A stretch of 64,000 nt of DNA, taken from Lutjanus erythropterus (taxonomy: Eukaryota > Chordata > Actinopteri > Lutjaniformes > Lutjanidae). A model generated the notes under the pieces. It was not told the DNA's origin, did no database searches, and was given only the letters and a program-made list of their open reading frames with translations. This document shows, one piece after another, positions 23,934 through 34,868 of the stretch. The position numbers were made by a program, and so were the translations under genes. Within the stretch, counting starts at the first letter, position 1. Each line of letters begins with the position of its first letter. The DNA is taken from positions 774,251 through 838,250 of the forward strand of contig CM034613.1 of the NCBI GenBank assembly GCA_020091685.1, written 5' to 3'.

Positions 23934-24461
23934 ACCCTTATATAGCAAGTGTGTTCATTTCTACTTCCCTCCTTCTTCTTATCACGTGCATAAATACATT
24001 TGCTATCTGATTGCTGTTTTGAAAGGAAGCAGGAGAGGAAGCACAAGGTTGGGTTTACCACACACACGCCAGTGATCAACAAAGAGCTGTGCAGACCATT
24101 CGTGTCAGATCTCTAGATGCACAGGCCGGATATTATTTAATTGCCGAGCTTTGCTGTGCATATGCAAGCTTGCCGAGCATGTGCATGAACCCTGCAGGGG
24201 GGCTTCTTTTCTTCTTCTCTTCCCCAACCCTCCATCACTCTCCTCCCTTGTACCTCTCACCCACTCACACTTCATGCAATAAAGGAAGAGAGTTAGACCA
24301 CAGTTTACAACCTCTACTCCAGATTTCAGTCTTTCGAAAGCCCCATTCCCAGTTCTGTTCTGGAACTTCTCAATCACTGGCAGTTCAACACACCCCCACA
24401 CTCCCAGTTACCAGCCATCACTGGACGTTTGGTTAGAGCACACTTTAAACATTATGACTTC

Positions 24462-25307
24462 AGGCATAACATTATGACCACCTGTCTAATATTGTGTTGA
24501 TCTCCCTTTTGCTGCCAAAACAGCCCTGACCCATCGAGGCATGGACTCCACTAGACCCCTGAAGGTGTGCTGTGGTATCTGGCACCAAGATGTCAGCAGC
24601 AGATCCTTAAGTCCTGTAAGTTGTGAGGTGGGTTCCCAGGTAAGCGACACACACACCCGGCCATCCATGTGATGTAAAAGAAAACGTGATTCATCAGACC
24701 AGGCCACCTTCTTCCATTGCTCCATGATCCAGTTCTGATGCTCACATGTCCATTGTTGGTGTTTTCGGCGGTGCACAGGGGTCAGCATGGACACCCTGAC
24801 TGGTCTGCAGCTATGCAGCTCCATACACAACAAACTGTGATGCACTGTGTATTCTGACACCTCTCTATCAGAACCAGCATTAACTTCTTCAGCAGTTTGA
24901 GCAACAGTAGCTCGTCTGTTGGATCGGACCACACAGGCCAGCCTTCACTCCCCACGTGCATCAGTGAGTCTTGGCCGCCCATGACCCTGTCACCAGTTCA
25001 CCACTGTTCCTTCCTTGGACCACTTTTGATAGATACTGACCACTGCAGACCAGGAACACCCCACAAGAGCTGCAGTTTTGGAGATGCTCTGACCCAGTCG
25101 TCTAGCCATCACAGTTTGGTCCTTGTCAAACTCACTCAAATCCTTACGCTTGTCCATTTTTCTGCTTCTAACACATCAACTTTGAGGACAAAATGTTCAC
25201 TTCCTGCCTGATATATCCCACCCACTAACAGGAGCCATGATGAAGAGATAATCAGTGTTATTCACTTCACCTCTCACTGGTCATAATGTTATGTCTGATC
25301 GGTGTAT
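24462..25307 (-). mobile_element. Tc1-like transposon with internally deleted transposase
   Basis: The right end (cataatgttatgtctgatcg) and the left-side words cataacattatgaccacctg form terminal inverted repeats. The left outer end is degraded. Read from the right on the minus strand, translation gives a Tc1-type transposase. The N-terminal part (24.88-25.16 kb) is frameshifted. A continuous frame at 24486-24932 then holds EQWKKVAWSDESRF with the second catalytic Asp region. The frame jumps from GRVCV to LKDLLLTSWCQIPQ, so roughly the central third, including the rest of the DDE domain, is missing. It is non-autonomous. Confidence 0.85.
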
Positions 25308-25552
25308 AATAAATTGGAATTTGAATTGCATATAATAAATAAAAAAATAAAAAATGAAAACAAAACATAAAGCTAATAGTACATGGCAGCCATGTTGAAT
25401 CACAGATACAGGTACAAAAACACAAAAGAAAAACCACCAAGAGTTACAGCCAGTCATTAAACAATAAATATATTCTAAACCCCTCCAAACTAATAGAAAT
25501 TAAAAAAAAAAAAAAAAAAAAGATATGGATCGCATAAATGTATAGACACTAA

Positions 25553-25869
25553 TAGAACTGCAATGATTAATCAGTATATTGATTTATTAAATTAATCACC
25601 AACTATTTTGAGTAATTTTTGAGAAAAATTCTCTGATTTCCACTGTTTAAATGTGAATATTTTCTGGTTTCTTTACTCCTCTCTGACAGTAAACTGAATA
25701 TCTTTGAGTTGTCGACAATACAAGACATTTGAGGATGTCATCTTCAGCTTTGGGAAACACTGATCAACCACTTTTCACCATTTTCTAACACGTTATAGGC
25801 TCATTAATCAATCGAGAAAATAATACACCTTTTGATCGAATATGACAGTAATCGTCAGTTGTAGCCCTA
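25553..25869. mobile_element. hAT MITE, TAGGGCTGCAACTAA family, with 8-bp TSD
   Basis: The element starts tagaactgcaatgattaatc and ends cagttgtagcccta. The flanks gacactaa (25545-25552) and gacaccaa (25870-25877) agree at 7 of 8 bases. Inner words ctggtttctttactcctctc and tcttcagctttgggaaacac define the family. An AC microsatellite follows directly. Confidence 0.8.
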
Positions 25870-25879
25870 GACACCAACA

Positions 25880-25881
<2 letters not shown>

Positions 25882-25940
<59 letters not shown>
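25882..25940 (+). repeat. (AC)n microsatellite
   Basis: About 29 uninterrupted AC units. Confidence 0.97.
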
Positions 25941-25942
<2 letters not shown>

Positions 25943-26104
25943 GAATGTGCAGGACCAGACAAACACACCAGAGTTCATTTGAAAGGTTCACACAACACCT
26001 GTAAGTCTGATTAACTGTCATATTATAATCGTCAACACACAAGATGCCTGAGCAGCACCTCTATGTGAGAGGATTGTGACAGGATGTGACAAATAACTTA
26101 GAAC

Positions 26105-26485
26105 AGTCATTCCCAAACACCGGGTCGAGACCCACAGGTGGGTCATAGGAGATTTTATTTGGGTCTGTAAAATGAAAATTTTATATCTGCAGTACAGCTT
26201 TTATAAAACATTTGTAAAACAACAAAAAGTTTATGTTGTTTTACTGATCAGAGGAAAAAACAAGAGCATGTTAATGCTGCCTAAATCTGCTTCTAAATCT
26301 GCATTTATTTCTCATTTATAAAGTATTTAATGTGTGTATATGCAAGCATCAAGATAACACAAGGTGATATATAAATGACAGCAAAAACATTCAGGAATGT
26401 TCATTTATGTCTTCCCAAGATTTACTGATAAAGATTGTGATCTGGGTCGTGATGGTTTGTTATTTTTAAAAACTGGGTCCCCAGA
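26105..26485. repeat. hAT-type MITE, 'cattcccaaacaccgggtcg' family
   Basis: The left end aacagtcattcccaaacacc with cgggtcgagacccacaggtg resembles the 'GGTTCCCAACCTGGGGGTCGGGACC' ends of Charlie-like hAT repeats. The right end, near aaaaactgggtccccag, is a partial complement. A right-end piece of a similar repeat lies at about 53690-53750. Confidence 0.5.
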
Positions 26486-26967
26486 AAAAAAAAAGTAGAG
26501 AGAAGTGAGTGAGGACGACTGTATTACTGCAGTGGTACTTTGTTCTACAGTATTTACTGAACTTACAAAACCCTCCACAGTCACACATGTAGCACAATAT
26601 ATGAAGCTCCCATAACACATGACTTGTTTCTCATGGGAGTCATGTGCGGAGCCTGTCGTAGTGTGCAGTGCATGACAGGACAGAATTCAGTTTGACGACC
26701 ATGTCATCAAACAGCTGAGACAGCACCACTCACTGGCATGATCGGTTACTTCAGCAACACAGGACATGTCCTCACAGTGTCTCTGAGAGTATATTCAACA
26801 TTGGAAAGTGATATTCAAAGAGAAAAAAGGTGAACAGAGGCAGCTTCATGAAGCAGTGATGTCAAAGACAAACTCTGTCTCTGACTGGACAGAGACAGAC
26901 ACTGGACAGAGACAGTGACTGGACACAAGAAATGGTACAAATATGAAACTAATGATCATTCAGTTCC

Positions 26968-27135
26968 TACACTATAAAAACAAAAAATTGAGAAAACAAC
27001 TCAAATTCTTACGTTTTGAAAAAGTTTTACCAACTACTGATCTTTTCTTGAGAAAATTTACTTTTCTTTTCTTCTTCTTTTCTTTAGATAAACCTAAAGC
27101 TTTGAATTTTAGAAAATCAAAACCTTGTATTTAAA
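26968..27135. repeat. Mariner-type MITE, CACTGTAAA family, left part
   Basis: It begins acactataaaaacaaaaaat followed by tgagaaaacaactcaaattc and runs to about cctaaagctttgaatttta. This matches the left part of the complete element at 47526-48013. Confidence 0.6.
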
Positions 27136-27582
27136 AAATGTTTATTTGATATTATTTTGTCTAGCGGAGCCATTCATTGGATAAGGAAATTTAAAATTAA
27201 GCTTAAATAAGGGCTTAACTAAGAAATTTGACTAAGAAAAAAGAGAAAATTTGTCACACATCTGTAGAATTCTATTGCAAAACATAAGTTTGGTTGATAA
27301 GAGCACAGTAACATCTGATTTAATGTGATGAAGAGGAGAAATAATCATTTTGTATATAAATATGTCATTTACCACAACTGTAAGGTGCTGGAAGAGCTTG
27401 AAAATGCTTGAAAGGTGCTTGAATTCCACTTTGGAAAAGGTGTACGTTCCCTGAAATTATGATTTTAGTTGACACATGCAAGTCTGATTTTGAGGATCTC
27501 TGAGCAGAAAATGTGTTGGAGACCCCCTGTGATTTCTGGCACACCCCCTAAGGGGAGCCAAGACCCCAGGTTGGGAACCAAT

Positions 27583-27834
27583 AGGAGACTTGGATTACAC
27601 CAGATGAGCGGTATGGATGCATTTTATGCTGTTTTATTTGGTTGGGTTTTTATTTTTTACGTTGAAAACTGGTCACCATTCACTTCCATTGTTTGGGAGA
27701 TTCTGCAACACAGTTTTCCTGTGAAACTCCAGCAGTGTTTTGTGGACTAAAAAACTAAACCTGACCTTCAGTCAGCATGAGGGTGAGTAGATAATGTCTG
27801 AATTTTCATTTTTGGGTGAACTATCCCTTTAAGC
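27583..27834. repeat. Fold-back MITE, GGGATAGTTCACCC family, right half
   Basis: It contains gacttggattacaccagat, ggtcaccattcacttccatt and ends gggtgaactatcccttta. The left arm is missing. Just before it, 27500-27580 has a fragment (aagaccccaggttgggaacc) like the end of the hAT repeat at 26105. Confidence 0.7.
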
Positions 27835-28655
27835 AATGCTTTTTTAACCCCTGAAACACTAAATTGTGTGAGAGAAATGTAAAACTACTCAAATAAGGTT
27901 CCTCCCTGTGACAAATCCAGGCTACTGATCCACTCCTATATTAGGCTCATACTCTGGTCCCCTCATCCAGTGACCTGGTGTGCTACTGTAGGTTTAACCT
28001 GGGGGCGGGGCTAATGCTGCAGGATCAGTCAAACAAGATTAGTCCACAGTGTGGCACAAAATGCCTGGACAATAAGCCGACAATAGCTCTGTGGACTTGA
28101 CAGTATACTACAAGGTTTACATCAAGACACGAGCAGGGTGATGGCAGTTAATGAACTGATCAGATTTATTTTGATTTTTTGATTTTTAAGAGAAACAATT
28201 AATTCATTTCTACACAGCTTGTAACTTAAAGCTTAACAGTGTTTTAATTAAGCAGGAGGTAATGTGTTCTTAAGAGTTATTAACAGAGTAAACCGGCTGG
28301 TTGTAACAAGCTAGAACAAATTTACAGTAAACTACTGATTGTATCCAACAAACCCGTGTGAAGCTATACGAACACGAGACTTCCGGACACAGCTTTCAAA
28401 ATAAAACAACTCTTATTTTGGCCTATTCAGTAAGTCTCTATTGCTGTGTACTAAACGCATGGGAAAAAATCATGTTCAGATTCTATACATATATATTTTT
28501 AATTTTTTCTTTTTTTTTCTTTTGTAATTCTTTCCAGTATTTAGCATTACAAAAAATGTATAAGTTTTATATATTGAATGTTGGAATTACGATTTTTTTT
28601 TTTTCATCACTGTCAAAGTGGAGATTTATGGTGAACAAAGATTTGTCTTCTACGT

Positions 28656-28960
28656 TAAAGGTCACTTATTATACAATATACACTTTCTCACCATTTCCCA
28701 ACAAATAATGTGTCTAAAAAACTGTAAAATGTGAGAAAATGGGCTAAAGCTGAGGCTAAAACTATGACATCATAATTTTGGCACCAAAAATTAAAATGAC
28801 AATAGACATGAAGAAAAAAAATCATAAGACTGGCACTGATAAACGTACAAAATACCAAAATAAAATGAATTTTTTTATGTCTGAGTTTTATTTTTCAATG
28901 GAACTTATTCGGGGTCAACACAAGTGTTTCCATGCCAGCTTTTTATTTTCACTGCCAAAT
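28656..28960. repeat. Repeat fragment beginning aaaggtcacttattata
   Basis: The start resembles the word aaaggtcccatattatgc at 63694, which begins a large interspersed fish repeat. The remainder is AT-rich and decayed. Family not determined. Confidence 0.35.
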
Positions 28961-29129
28961 TTTTAATGTCACTGTTCTATATAGAATAGAAGTGCTGCAG
29001 CAGTGGCCTGTATGAGAAAAATAAAATAATGTGGTCTCTTAACATTAAAACACGCAAGCTTACTCTCTTAGAACCTCCAAATCAAAGTATGAAAGTTTGT
29101 CTCCTTTAAGACCATGTTTTGGTTTTATG

Positions 29130-29650
29130 TTGAAAGGAAACTCTTAACGTCCGGTGTTTTCTGGATTGTTTGAGTTGACGCAGCGACACACGGGCTGGCA
29201 GAACGTTAGTTTAATATTAAATATGAAGTGAACTCACCTTGTGTTTCACAAAGTGTCGTCGTCGTGAAGTGTCTGTGGGGAAAAAACTGACCGCAGTTCA
29301 GTCGGACACTAACTGCTCCTCACACTCTCTGACCTCCAACTCTCCGGCAGCAGACGGTGGATAAAGTCTGTCGAACAACCCGGCTTCGTGGCTCAACTCC
29401 TGGACACAAACGCAAACATCACCCCGCGTCCTGCTGCTCACAGACACCCAGTATTCCCAGCGCAGAGGCGGCCCGAGCAGCTCCGTGTGGTCGTGTGAAA
29501 AGCTCCACGGTGGTTTCATGTGTTCCTCCTGTCTGTCCTCCTCCTCCTCCTCCTCCTGCCCCTCATCTCCCCGCTCCTCTCCTCAGGCTGCCTCAGTGGT
29601 CAGCTTAGCAGCTGAGCAGTTTATCTGACCTCCCTGTGGAGCTCTGTGCT
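29130..29650 (-). promoter_or_regulatory. GC-richer island with a strong minus-strand splice donor; candidate first exon
   Basis: CpG and GC rise sharply here. On the minus strand a consensus donor, CACAAG|GTGAGT, ends a putative exon at about 29238 that has no convincing long ORF, as expected of a 5' untranslated exon. If real, the gene continues to the left. I found no coding exon that fits between here and the left end of the window, so its body may lie outside. A CTC-rich tract at 29530-29560 is low complexity. Confidence 0.35.
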
Positions 29651-29927
29651 GGAGCCTGCTGGGACACACTTCTGTCACACTCACACTAATCAGCCAACAC
29701 ACACTTTATTCTTTAACAGACATCAGAAACACAGACCTTCTGATCTTAATACTCTGATCTTCAACAAGTTTCAAAAAGTTAAACTACAGTGATGGCTGAT
29801 ATGGTAAAACAGGCTGGAATAAACTTCAGTTTATTTGATTTAAACAGCAAGATTTGGAAATATGCAAATCAATAAATGTAAAACCAAATGTTCACATTAA
29901 TTATAATGAGCAGTGACAACTCAAAAC

Positions 29928-30410
29928 TTAAAGAGTTCACCTAAAAATGAAAACTCAGTCATTATCTACTCACTCTCATGTTGACTGAAGGTCAGGTTTA
30001 GTTCTTTAGTCCACAAAACTCTGCTGGAGTTTCACAGGAAAACAGTGTTGCAGAATCTCCCTAACAATGGAAGTGAATGGTGACCAGTTTTTAACCGTAA
30101 AAAAGAAGAAGAAGAAAAAAAAACAGAAACATGATAAAAACACAAAATGCCTCCATACTGTTTGTTTGGTGTAGACATGCAGTATGGAGGCATTTTTTGT
30201 TTTTATGCTGTTGTTTTTTTGTTGTGTTTTTTTATGTTTGAAAACTGGTCACCACTCACTTTCACTGTTTGGGAGTTTCTACAACACGTTTTATTGCGAA
30301 ACTCCAGCAGTGTTGTGTGGACTAACAAAATAACCTGGACCTTCAGTTGGGATGAGGGTGAGTAGATAATGACTAAATTTTCTTTTTTTGGGGTCAACTA
30401 TCCCTTCAAA
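29928..30410. repeat. Fold-back MITE, GGGATAGTTCACCC family, near complete
   Basis: Both arms are present: ttaaagagttcacctaaaaa at the left and a diverged complement ending gggtcaactatcccttcaaa at the right. The arms share, in inverted order, actcaccctcat-type words, the gaaactccagcagtgt word and the accagttttt/aaaactggtcacc pair. The fold-back centre lies near 30160. The transcript could form a long hairpin. Confidence 0.8.
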
Positions 30411-30585
30411 CGTTTTGATTGATAGGAAGTTTACCCAGTATTAAATAGTTTTTATTCTTAAATTAATAATTTCTGCTCAAAAAAAAAGTTGAGAATACTC
30501 TATAGGCTCTGATAAACTTCAGCTTTTAACTAAAAACAAAACTGTGGCAACTGATTGCCTCAATTTTTTGAGTATTGCTAAGTCG

Positions 30586-30899
30586 AGGGTCTGCAACCTG
30601 TGGCCCCAGAGCTGCACGTGGCTCCTTGGCTCCTCTCCTGCGACTCCCTGTGACTTTGGCAAAGCGTCATATGGAAATGAAAAACAGCTATTTTATTGTA
30701 TTATTTTGATTTTCATTTATCGTTTGTATTGTTGGAGGTCTACACCGTAAATGTGAAAAAGCTGAAAAAACTCAAAATTTCAAGATAACACATTGCAACA
30801 GATTTTTGTATTTTGACCAACCTTAAATTATTTAGTTCTTTTCTTTTCTTTTTTTTGGCCAAAAATGGCTCTTTTGATAGTAAAGGATGCAGATTCCTG
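30586..30899. mobile_element. hAT element (GGGTCTGCAACC family) carrying a CACTGTAAA-type MITE
   Basis: The left end cgagggtctgcaacctgtgg and right end tggctcttttgatagtaaagg followed by atgcagattcctg are those of a widespread hAT repeat. Inside, from about 30742, the sequence changes to accgtaaatgtgaaaaagct and ctcaaaatttcaagataaca, which is the mariner-type MITE. Target-site duplications are not evident. Confidence 0.6.
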
Positions 30900-31099
30900 T
30901 GTTACCTTATGTGTGTTTAAAGTGTATCTTACAGAATTTCCAGGTGATTCTGCACAAATCAAATATACATATGAATATTATGTATTCCAGTTCTTCCATA
31001 TTCTGTGTCATTTCGTGTGTGATTTTGAGGAACAAGATGGTTCTGCAGCTGTTGGTGGTAAGAGGAACTCCAGAGTTCTCAGCAACCTTTTATTACTTC

Positions 31100-32516
31100 C
31101 TCTAAAGAAAATGTGACACTATTTCATCATCATCAACATCTGGTTATTTATAATATGAGCTTCTTTACTGTCTTTTGTAGTGGGGAAACAGAGAAGAATG
31201 TCTTTAGATCTGTTTAGTTATAGATTTACTAAAAGTTTTTGTTTGAAACTTGGGCTTTTTGATCTAACTATAAAACTGTTCGTTTTTAAAAGTTAAAAGA
31301 TTGTAACTTATTTATATGAAGAAGAAAGAATGAAAGAAAGAAAAGCATGTCCACCGTCACAAACAGCCTGATGACCAATCAAATTTATGATTGATAAATG
31401 CAGAAGTAGCTGTGACTCCAGCAAGCGTCATGGGAGATTCACAGTGGAATAAACAATATAATGCCTGCAGCTAAAGCTAGAATACCTTCGAGCAGTGTTT
31501 CCCTGGGGACCAACTTAAAAATGACAGACCATCATGACCCAAATCAAAATACAGACGTCCGTGCGCTCCACCTGTTTTCACGTTTGGTCCTCGTAATCAA
31601 TCTGGCAATCATTTTTCCACTAATCAGTTATTTGTTTGGTCCATAAAATAACAAAAAATATGAATATGAATATATCAATGAATTAATCCAGTGTGCAATG
31701 ACAAGAGCACTTTTCACACTGTGATATGGCTGTATGTTGTAGTCAAGCCTATATGGAGAATAAAGTATATTTTGTGGCAGTGCACATGAGTCTGTGTTGT
31801 AGAGAAAATTAGATGTGGCACACCCAGTTTAGCTGGCTCCACTGGTGGTCTGCTGTATCTGTTCTAATGTTCAGTTTAGGTCAGCTTTAAAATTCAGTAA
31901 TATAATTTATAGTCAGCAGAGAAAACAAAATGATTTGAAGTTATTTTTTAGATTATTCAAGAGATTAAATTTTCAACAAAGATCCATGTTGGTTCAATGA
32001 GTCATTATAACCTGTCAAAGTCATCAGGAGAGTGACTCAGAGACAAGAGACTGAAGTCTACCAAAACCTTATAAAGTAATTAAAAATCCATATATTCTAT
32101 CTCACTCCCATAAAAATGCATGAAACTTCAAAAGATAATACACCCAGCTGTCTGAGATGCAGAATTGCAGAAGGAGCATTCATACAGATGTTTTGGTAAA
32201 GTCATTTATTAAAAAGTTTTTGGAGTTCAGTTCATTCATTCACTAAAAGTCTTTAAAATAGAATTTAATTTAAATCCTTGTTTGTATTTATTAAATGATA
32301 TGCCAGATGTCCAAATAGATCCCCCCAAAAGCAGAATATTAATTACTATAACATACTTAGAAAAGAAATGTATACTTTGATTTTGGAAAAACAAATCTCC
32401 TCCTATTTTTCAGCTGTTCTTGGACCAGTTATCACAATTCCTTCCATTATAGAGACTGACTAAAGAAAAAAAAATAATCTGGTCTCCAATATTTTCTTAC
32501 TTTTAAAGAGGAGATC
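31100..32516. other. Intergenic DNA, no gene seen
   Basis: AT-rich sequence without convincing exons, RNA genes or clear repeat ends. Short tracts of GAA-type repeats lie near 31318-31342. Confidence 0.4.
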
Positions 32517-32609
32517 AATAACAATAACAACAACAACAACAACAACAACAATAATAATAATAATAATAATCATAATAATAATAACAACAACAACAACAAC
32601 AACTACAAA

Positions 32610-32665
<56 letters not shown>

Positions 32666-32666
32666 C
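32517..32666 (+). repeat. (AAC)n(AAT)n compound microsatellite
   Basis: Alternating blocks of AAC and AAT triplets extend over about 150 bp. Confidence 0.95.
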
Positions 32667-33229
32667 CTGGGCATACCAGAAATTATGGTAAAATTATGTT
32701 ACCATTAACTTTATCACTGCTTTTATCTCATTTTTCTTTTTCAAAACTTCATTTTGTTTTCTTTTGCTTTAAATATATATTTTTTTAATGTTGTGTTTTT
32801 TCCTTTTCCATTATTTGCTCTTTTATTTGCTTGTCTGTCTGTTTTGTTTTATTTGGTTGTTTGAGGATGGAGGGAAGGGACGAGGAATTTAAGGAAACTC
32901 AGTGTACTTTGTTATGATTGTATGATTCCATGTTGGTGCTGGTTTATGATTCACTCTTGAAATAAATAGATGTGGGAAAAAACGACTTGAAGGACTTGAT
33001 ATTAAATTGTTAGAGAGTGTCCTCTAGCGGCTAACAGTAGACGTTAAAAACAGTGTTGTAATGACTGAAAACTGAACTGTTATAGTACCACAGACAGACA
33101 GTGTATATACACTATGTAGGAAAAATCAAGCCATTTGTTTTATTCCTGTAACAACCTGCTTGTAATCTCGCCCTGAAACAGCAGAATGTCTACTGTATTT
33201 AGTTATTTCCGCTACCCTCAAAGCTCGTG

Positions 33230-33301
33230 GACCTCGTGGCGCAACGGTAGCGCGTCTGACTCCAGATCAGAAGGTTGCGTGTTCAAATCACGTCGGGGTC
33301 A
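33230..33301 (+). tRNA. tRNA-Trp (anticodon CCA)
   Basis: The 72 bases fold into a complete cloverleaf. A 7-bp acceptor stem (gacctcg with cggggtc, one G-T pair) is followed by a D arm gcgc/gcgc, an anticodon arm tctga/tcaga around a CTCCAGA loop with anticodon CCA, a 5-base variable region and a T arm gcgtg/cacgt around a ttcaaat loop. The discriminator base is A at 33301. There is no intron, and CCA is not encoded, as usual in eukaryotes. Five T at 33311-33315 can serve as the Pol III terminator. The intact stems argue for a functional gene rather than a tRNA-derived SINE. Confidence 0.97.
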
Positions 33302-33310
33302 ATTTGTTTG

Positions 33311-33315
33311 TTTTT
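33311..33315 (+). terminator. Pol III T-run terminator of the tRNA-Trp gene
   Basis: The run TTTTT begins ten bases after the tRNA 3' end, the usual distance and form for an RNA polymerase III terminator. Confidence 0.75.
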
Positions 33316-34530
33316 CCTCTCTATCTGTCCTTCACTTTTCACCACGACTGACCGCAGACACACGATCAACTTTAATGTGGAGGTTACGACACAAAGAGCA
33401 CTAACTTTGCATTGTGTTGAGAATAAAAATTTCAGCTAAGCAACAACAAAAACGTATGAATCCAAAAATAACTAACTGCCTTTTTATTTTATGAAATGGA
33501 AAGAGTACAATTGAGATTGATAAATTATGCTACCCTTTAACCTTTCTTTGTTAAGTATTACAGCTTGTACGTTTTACATGCTACATATACTTTAAAAAAA
33601 ACTTGAATTTTATTGATTTGTTTGTTTACTTTTTTAACTGTTAATATTATTATTTACAGTAATTCATTGTTTGTGGAAGTCCATTCTGGAGGGCCAAAAC
33701 TGCAAAAATCAAGAATAAATATATATATTTTTAGAAAAAATATATGAGTCAATAACTAAATGAATATGTCATAACAAAAAAAGGAAAATAATACAGAAAT
33801 AAATTAAATGGGAAAGTAAACAAATAGGGAAATTAATGCAAGGGTAAATAAATGCAGAAGCAAATGAAACATAAACAACAATTTACAGGACATTTTATAA
33901 AGTAATTCATGCCTACATTTATCTTTAATAATATCTCTGGTGCGTTTAAATTTATATTAATGTATTTACAATATAAAGCTTAATTTATAAGACACTTTTA
34001 TCCAAAATGAGGTACATATATTTTAGATATTTATAAAATAAAAACAGGTAAAATTCAATGCATCATATAAATTTTTAAATATTTTTTCATCAGTCTTCTA
34101 TAGTTCATGTCCACTTCTGGATTTGTGGATCAATCAAATCAGGTTTGTTTTATTATTTTGATGTTGTTAAACTGCTCAGTGCTCATTTTACCTATTTACA
34201 GTTGGGAACATTAATCTGCGATGGCACAGCATATTTTATGAAATTGACAGTTATTATGGCTGTGAAATGTTAATCTGCCAAGCAATCTGTCAGTGCAAGT
34301 ACTTTCAAATTGTATGTATTTTTTTTCCTTTGATATACTGCTAATTCATCCATTAGAATTATTCAAAAACAAACACTGTATATTTCTGCCTAAAATAACG
34401 GTTAACTGTGTTCTAGGCATCAAAAAGAAAACTAGACTGTTAATCCAGGTTTAGCTTCTTGTAAATCTTGCTAGCATGTCTTTTATTTTTACATTTTATT
34501 CTGTAACCAGCAACATCGAAATATGTTTTT
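33316..34530. other. AT-rich intergenic DNA
   Basis: No gene is seen between the tRNA and the poly(A) site of the following minus-strand gene. The sequence is strongly AT-rich and has no clear repeat ends. Confidence 0.5.
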
Positions 34531-34550
34531 TTCACAGTTATGTTCAGAGC

Positions 34551-34556
34551 TTTATT
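34551..34556 (-). terminator. Poly(A) signal AATAAA of the TM4SF gene
   Basis: On the minus strand the sequence ttttgtaataaagctctgaa contains a canonical AATAAA about 310 bases after the proposed stop codon. It is the first AATAAA after the terminal exon acceptor. Confidence 0.6.
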
Positions 34557-34868
34557 ACAAAATATTTTAAACATACAAATTTACACACACAAATATAATC
34601 TGAGAACCATGAAATAGTTAAAATAATATTGATAATCCCAGTCATTCCTCTTGAAGAATTTATAATGATGATGATGGTGATTTGTGGCCCAGAGGGAGAA
34701 CCAGAGGACATCTGTACAGTGAGTTATCTGTGCTAATCAGAAGCCTTCCCTCTTGTCCCATCAGCCCTTGGTGCAGCAGATTATGATAATGGGGATGATA
34801 AAGGTGATGGTGGTGGTGATGATGACGTCATTTGTTCTTCAAGATGTCATGGTGTGTTGTAGTTCAGA

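Noticed and set aside
24105-24436. 115- and 98-codon overlapping ORFs
   Set aside because: Poor composition on both strands, no splice context and adjacent to a Tc1-like element. No protein similarity recognised.
28358-28708. 116-codon plus-strand ORF rich in Phe/Tyr/Lys
   Set aside because: Composition is that of AT-rich non-coding DNA with T tracts. No exon signals.
32517-32666. Array-like triplet blocks considered as a CRISPR-like repeat
   Set aside because: Simple AAC/AAT microsatellite without spacers, in a eukaryotic genome.
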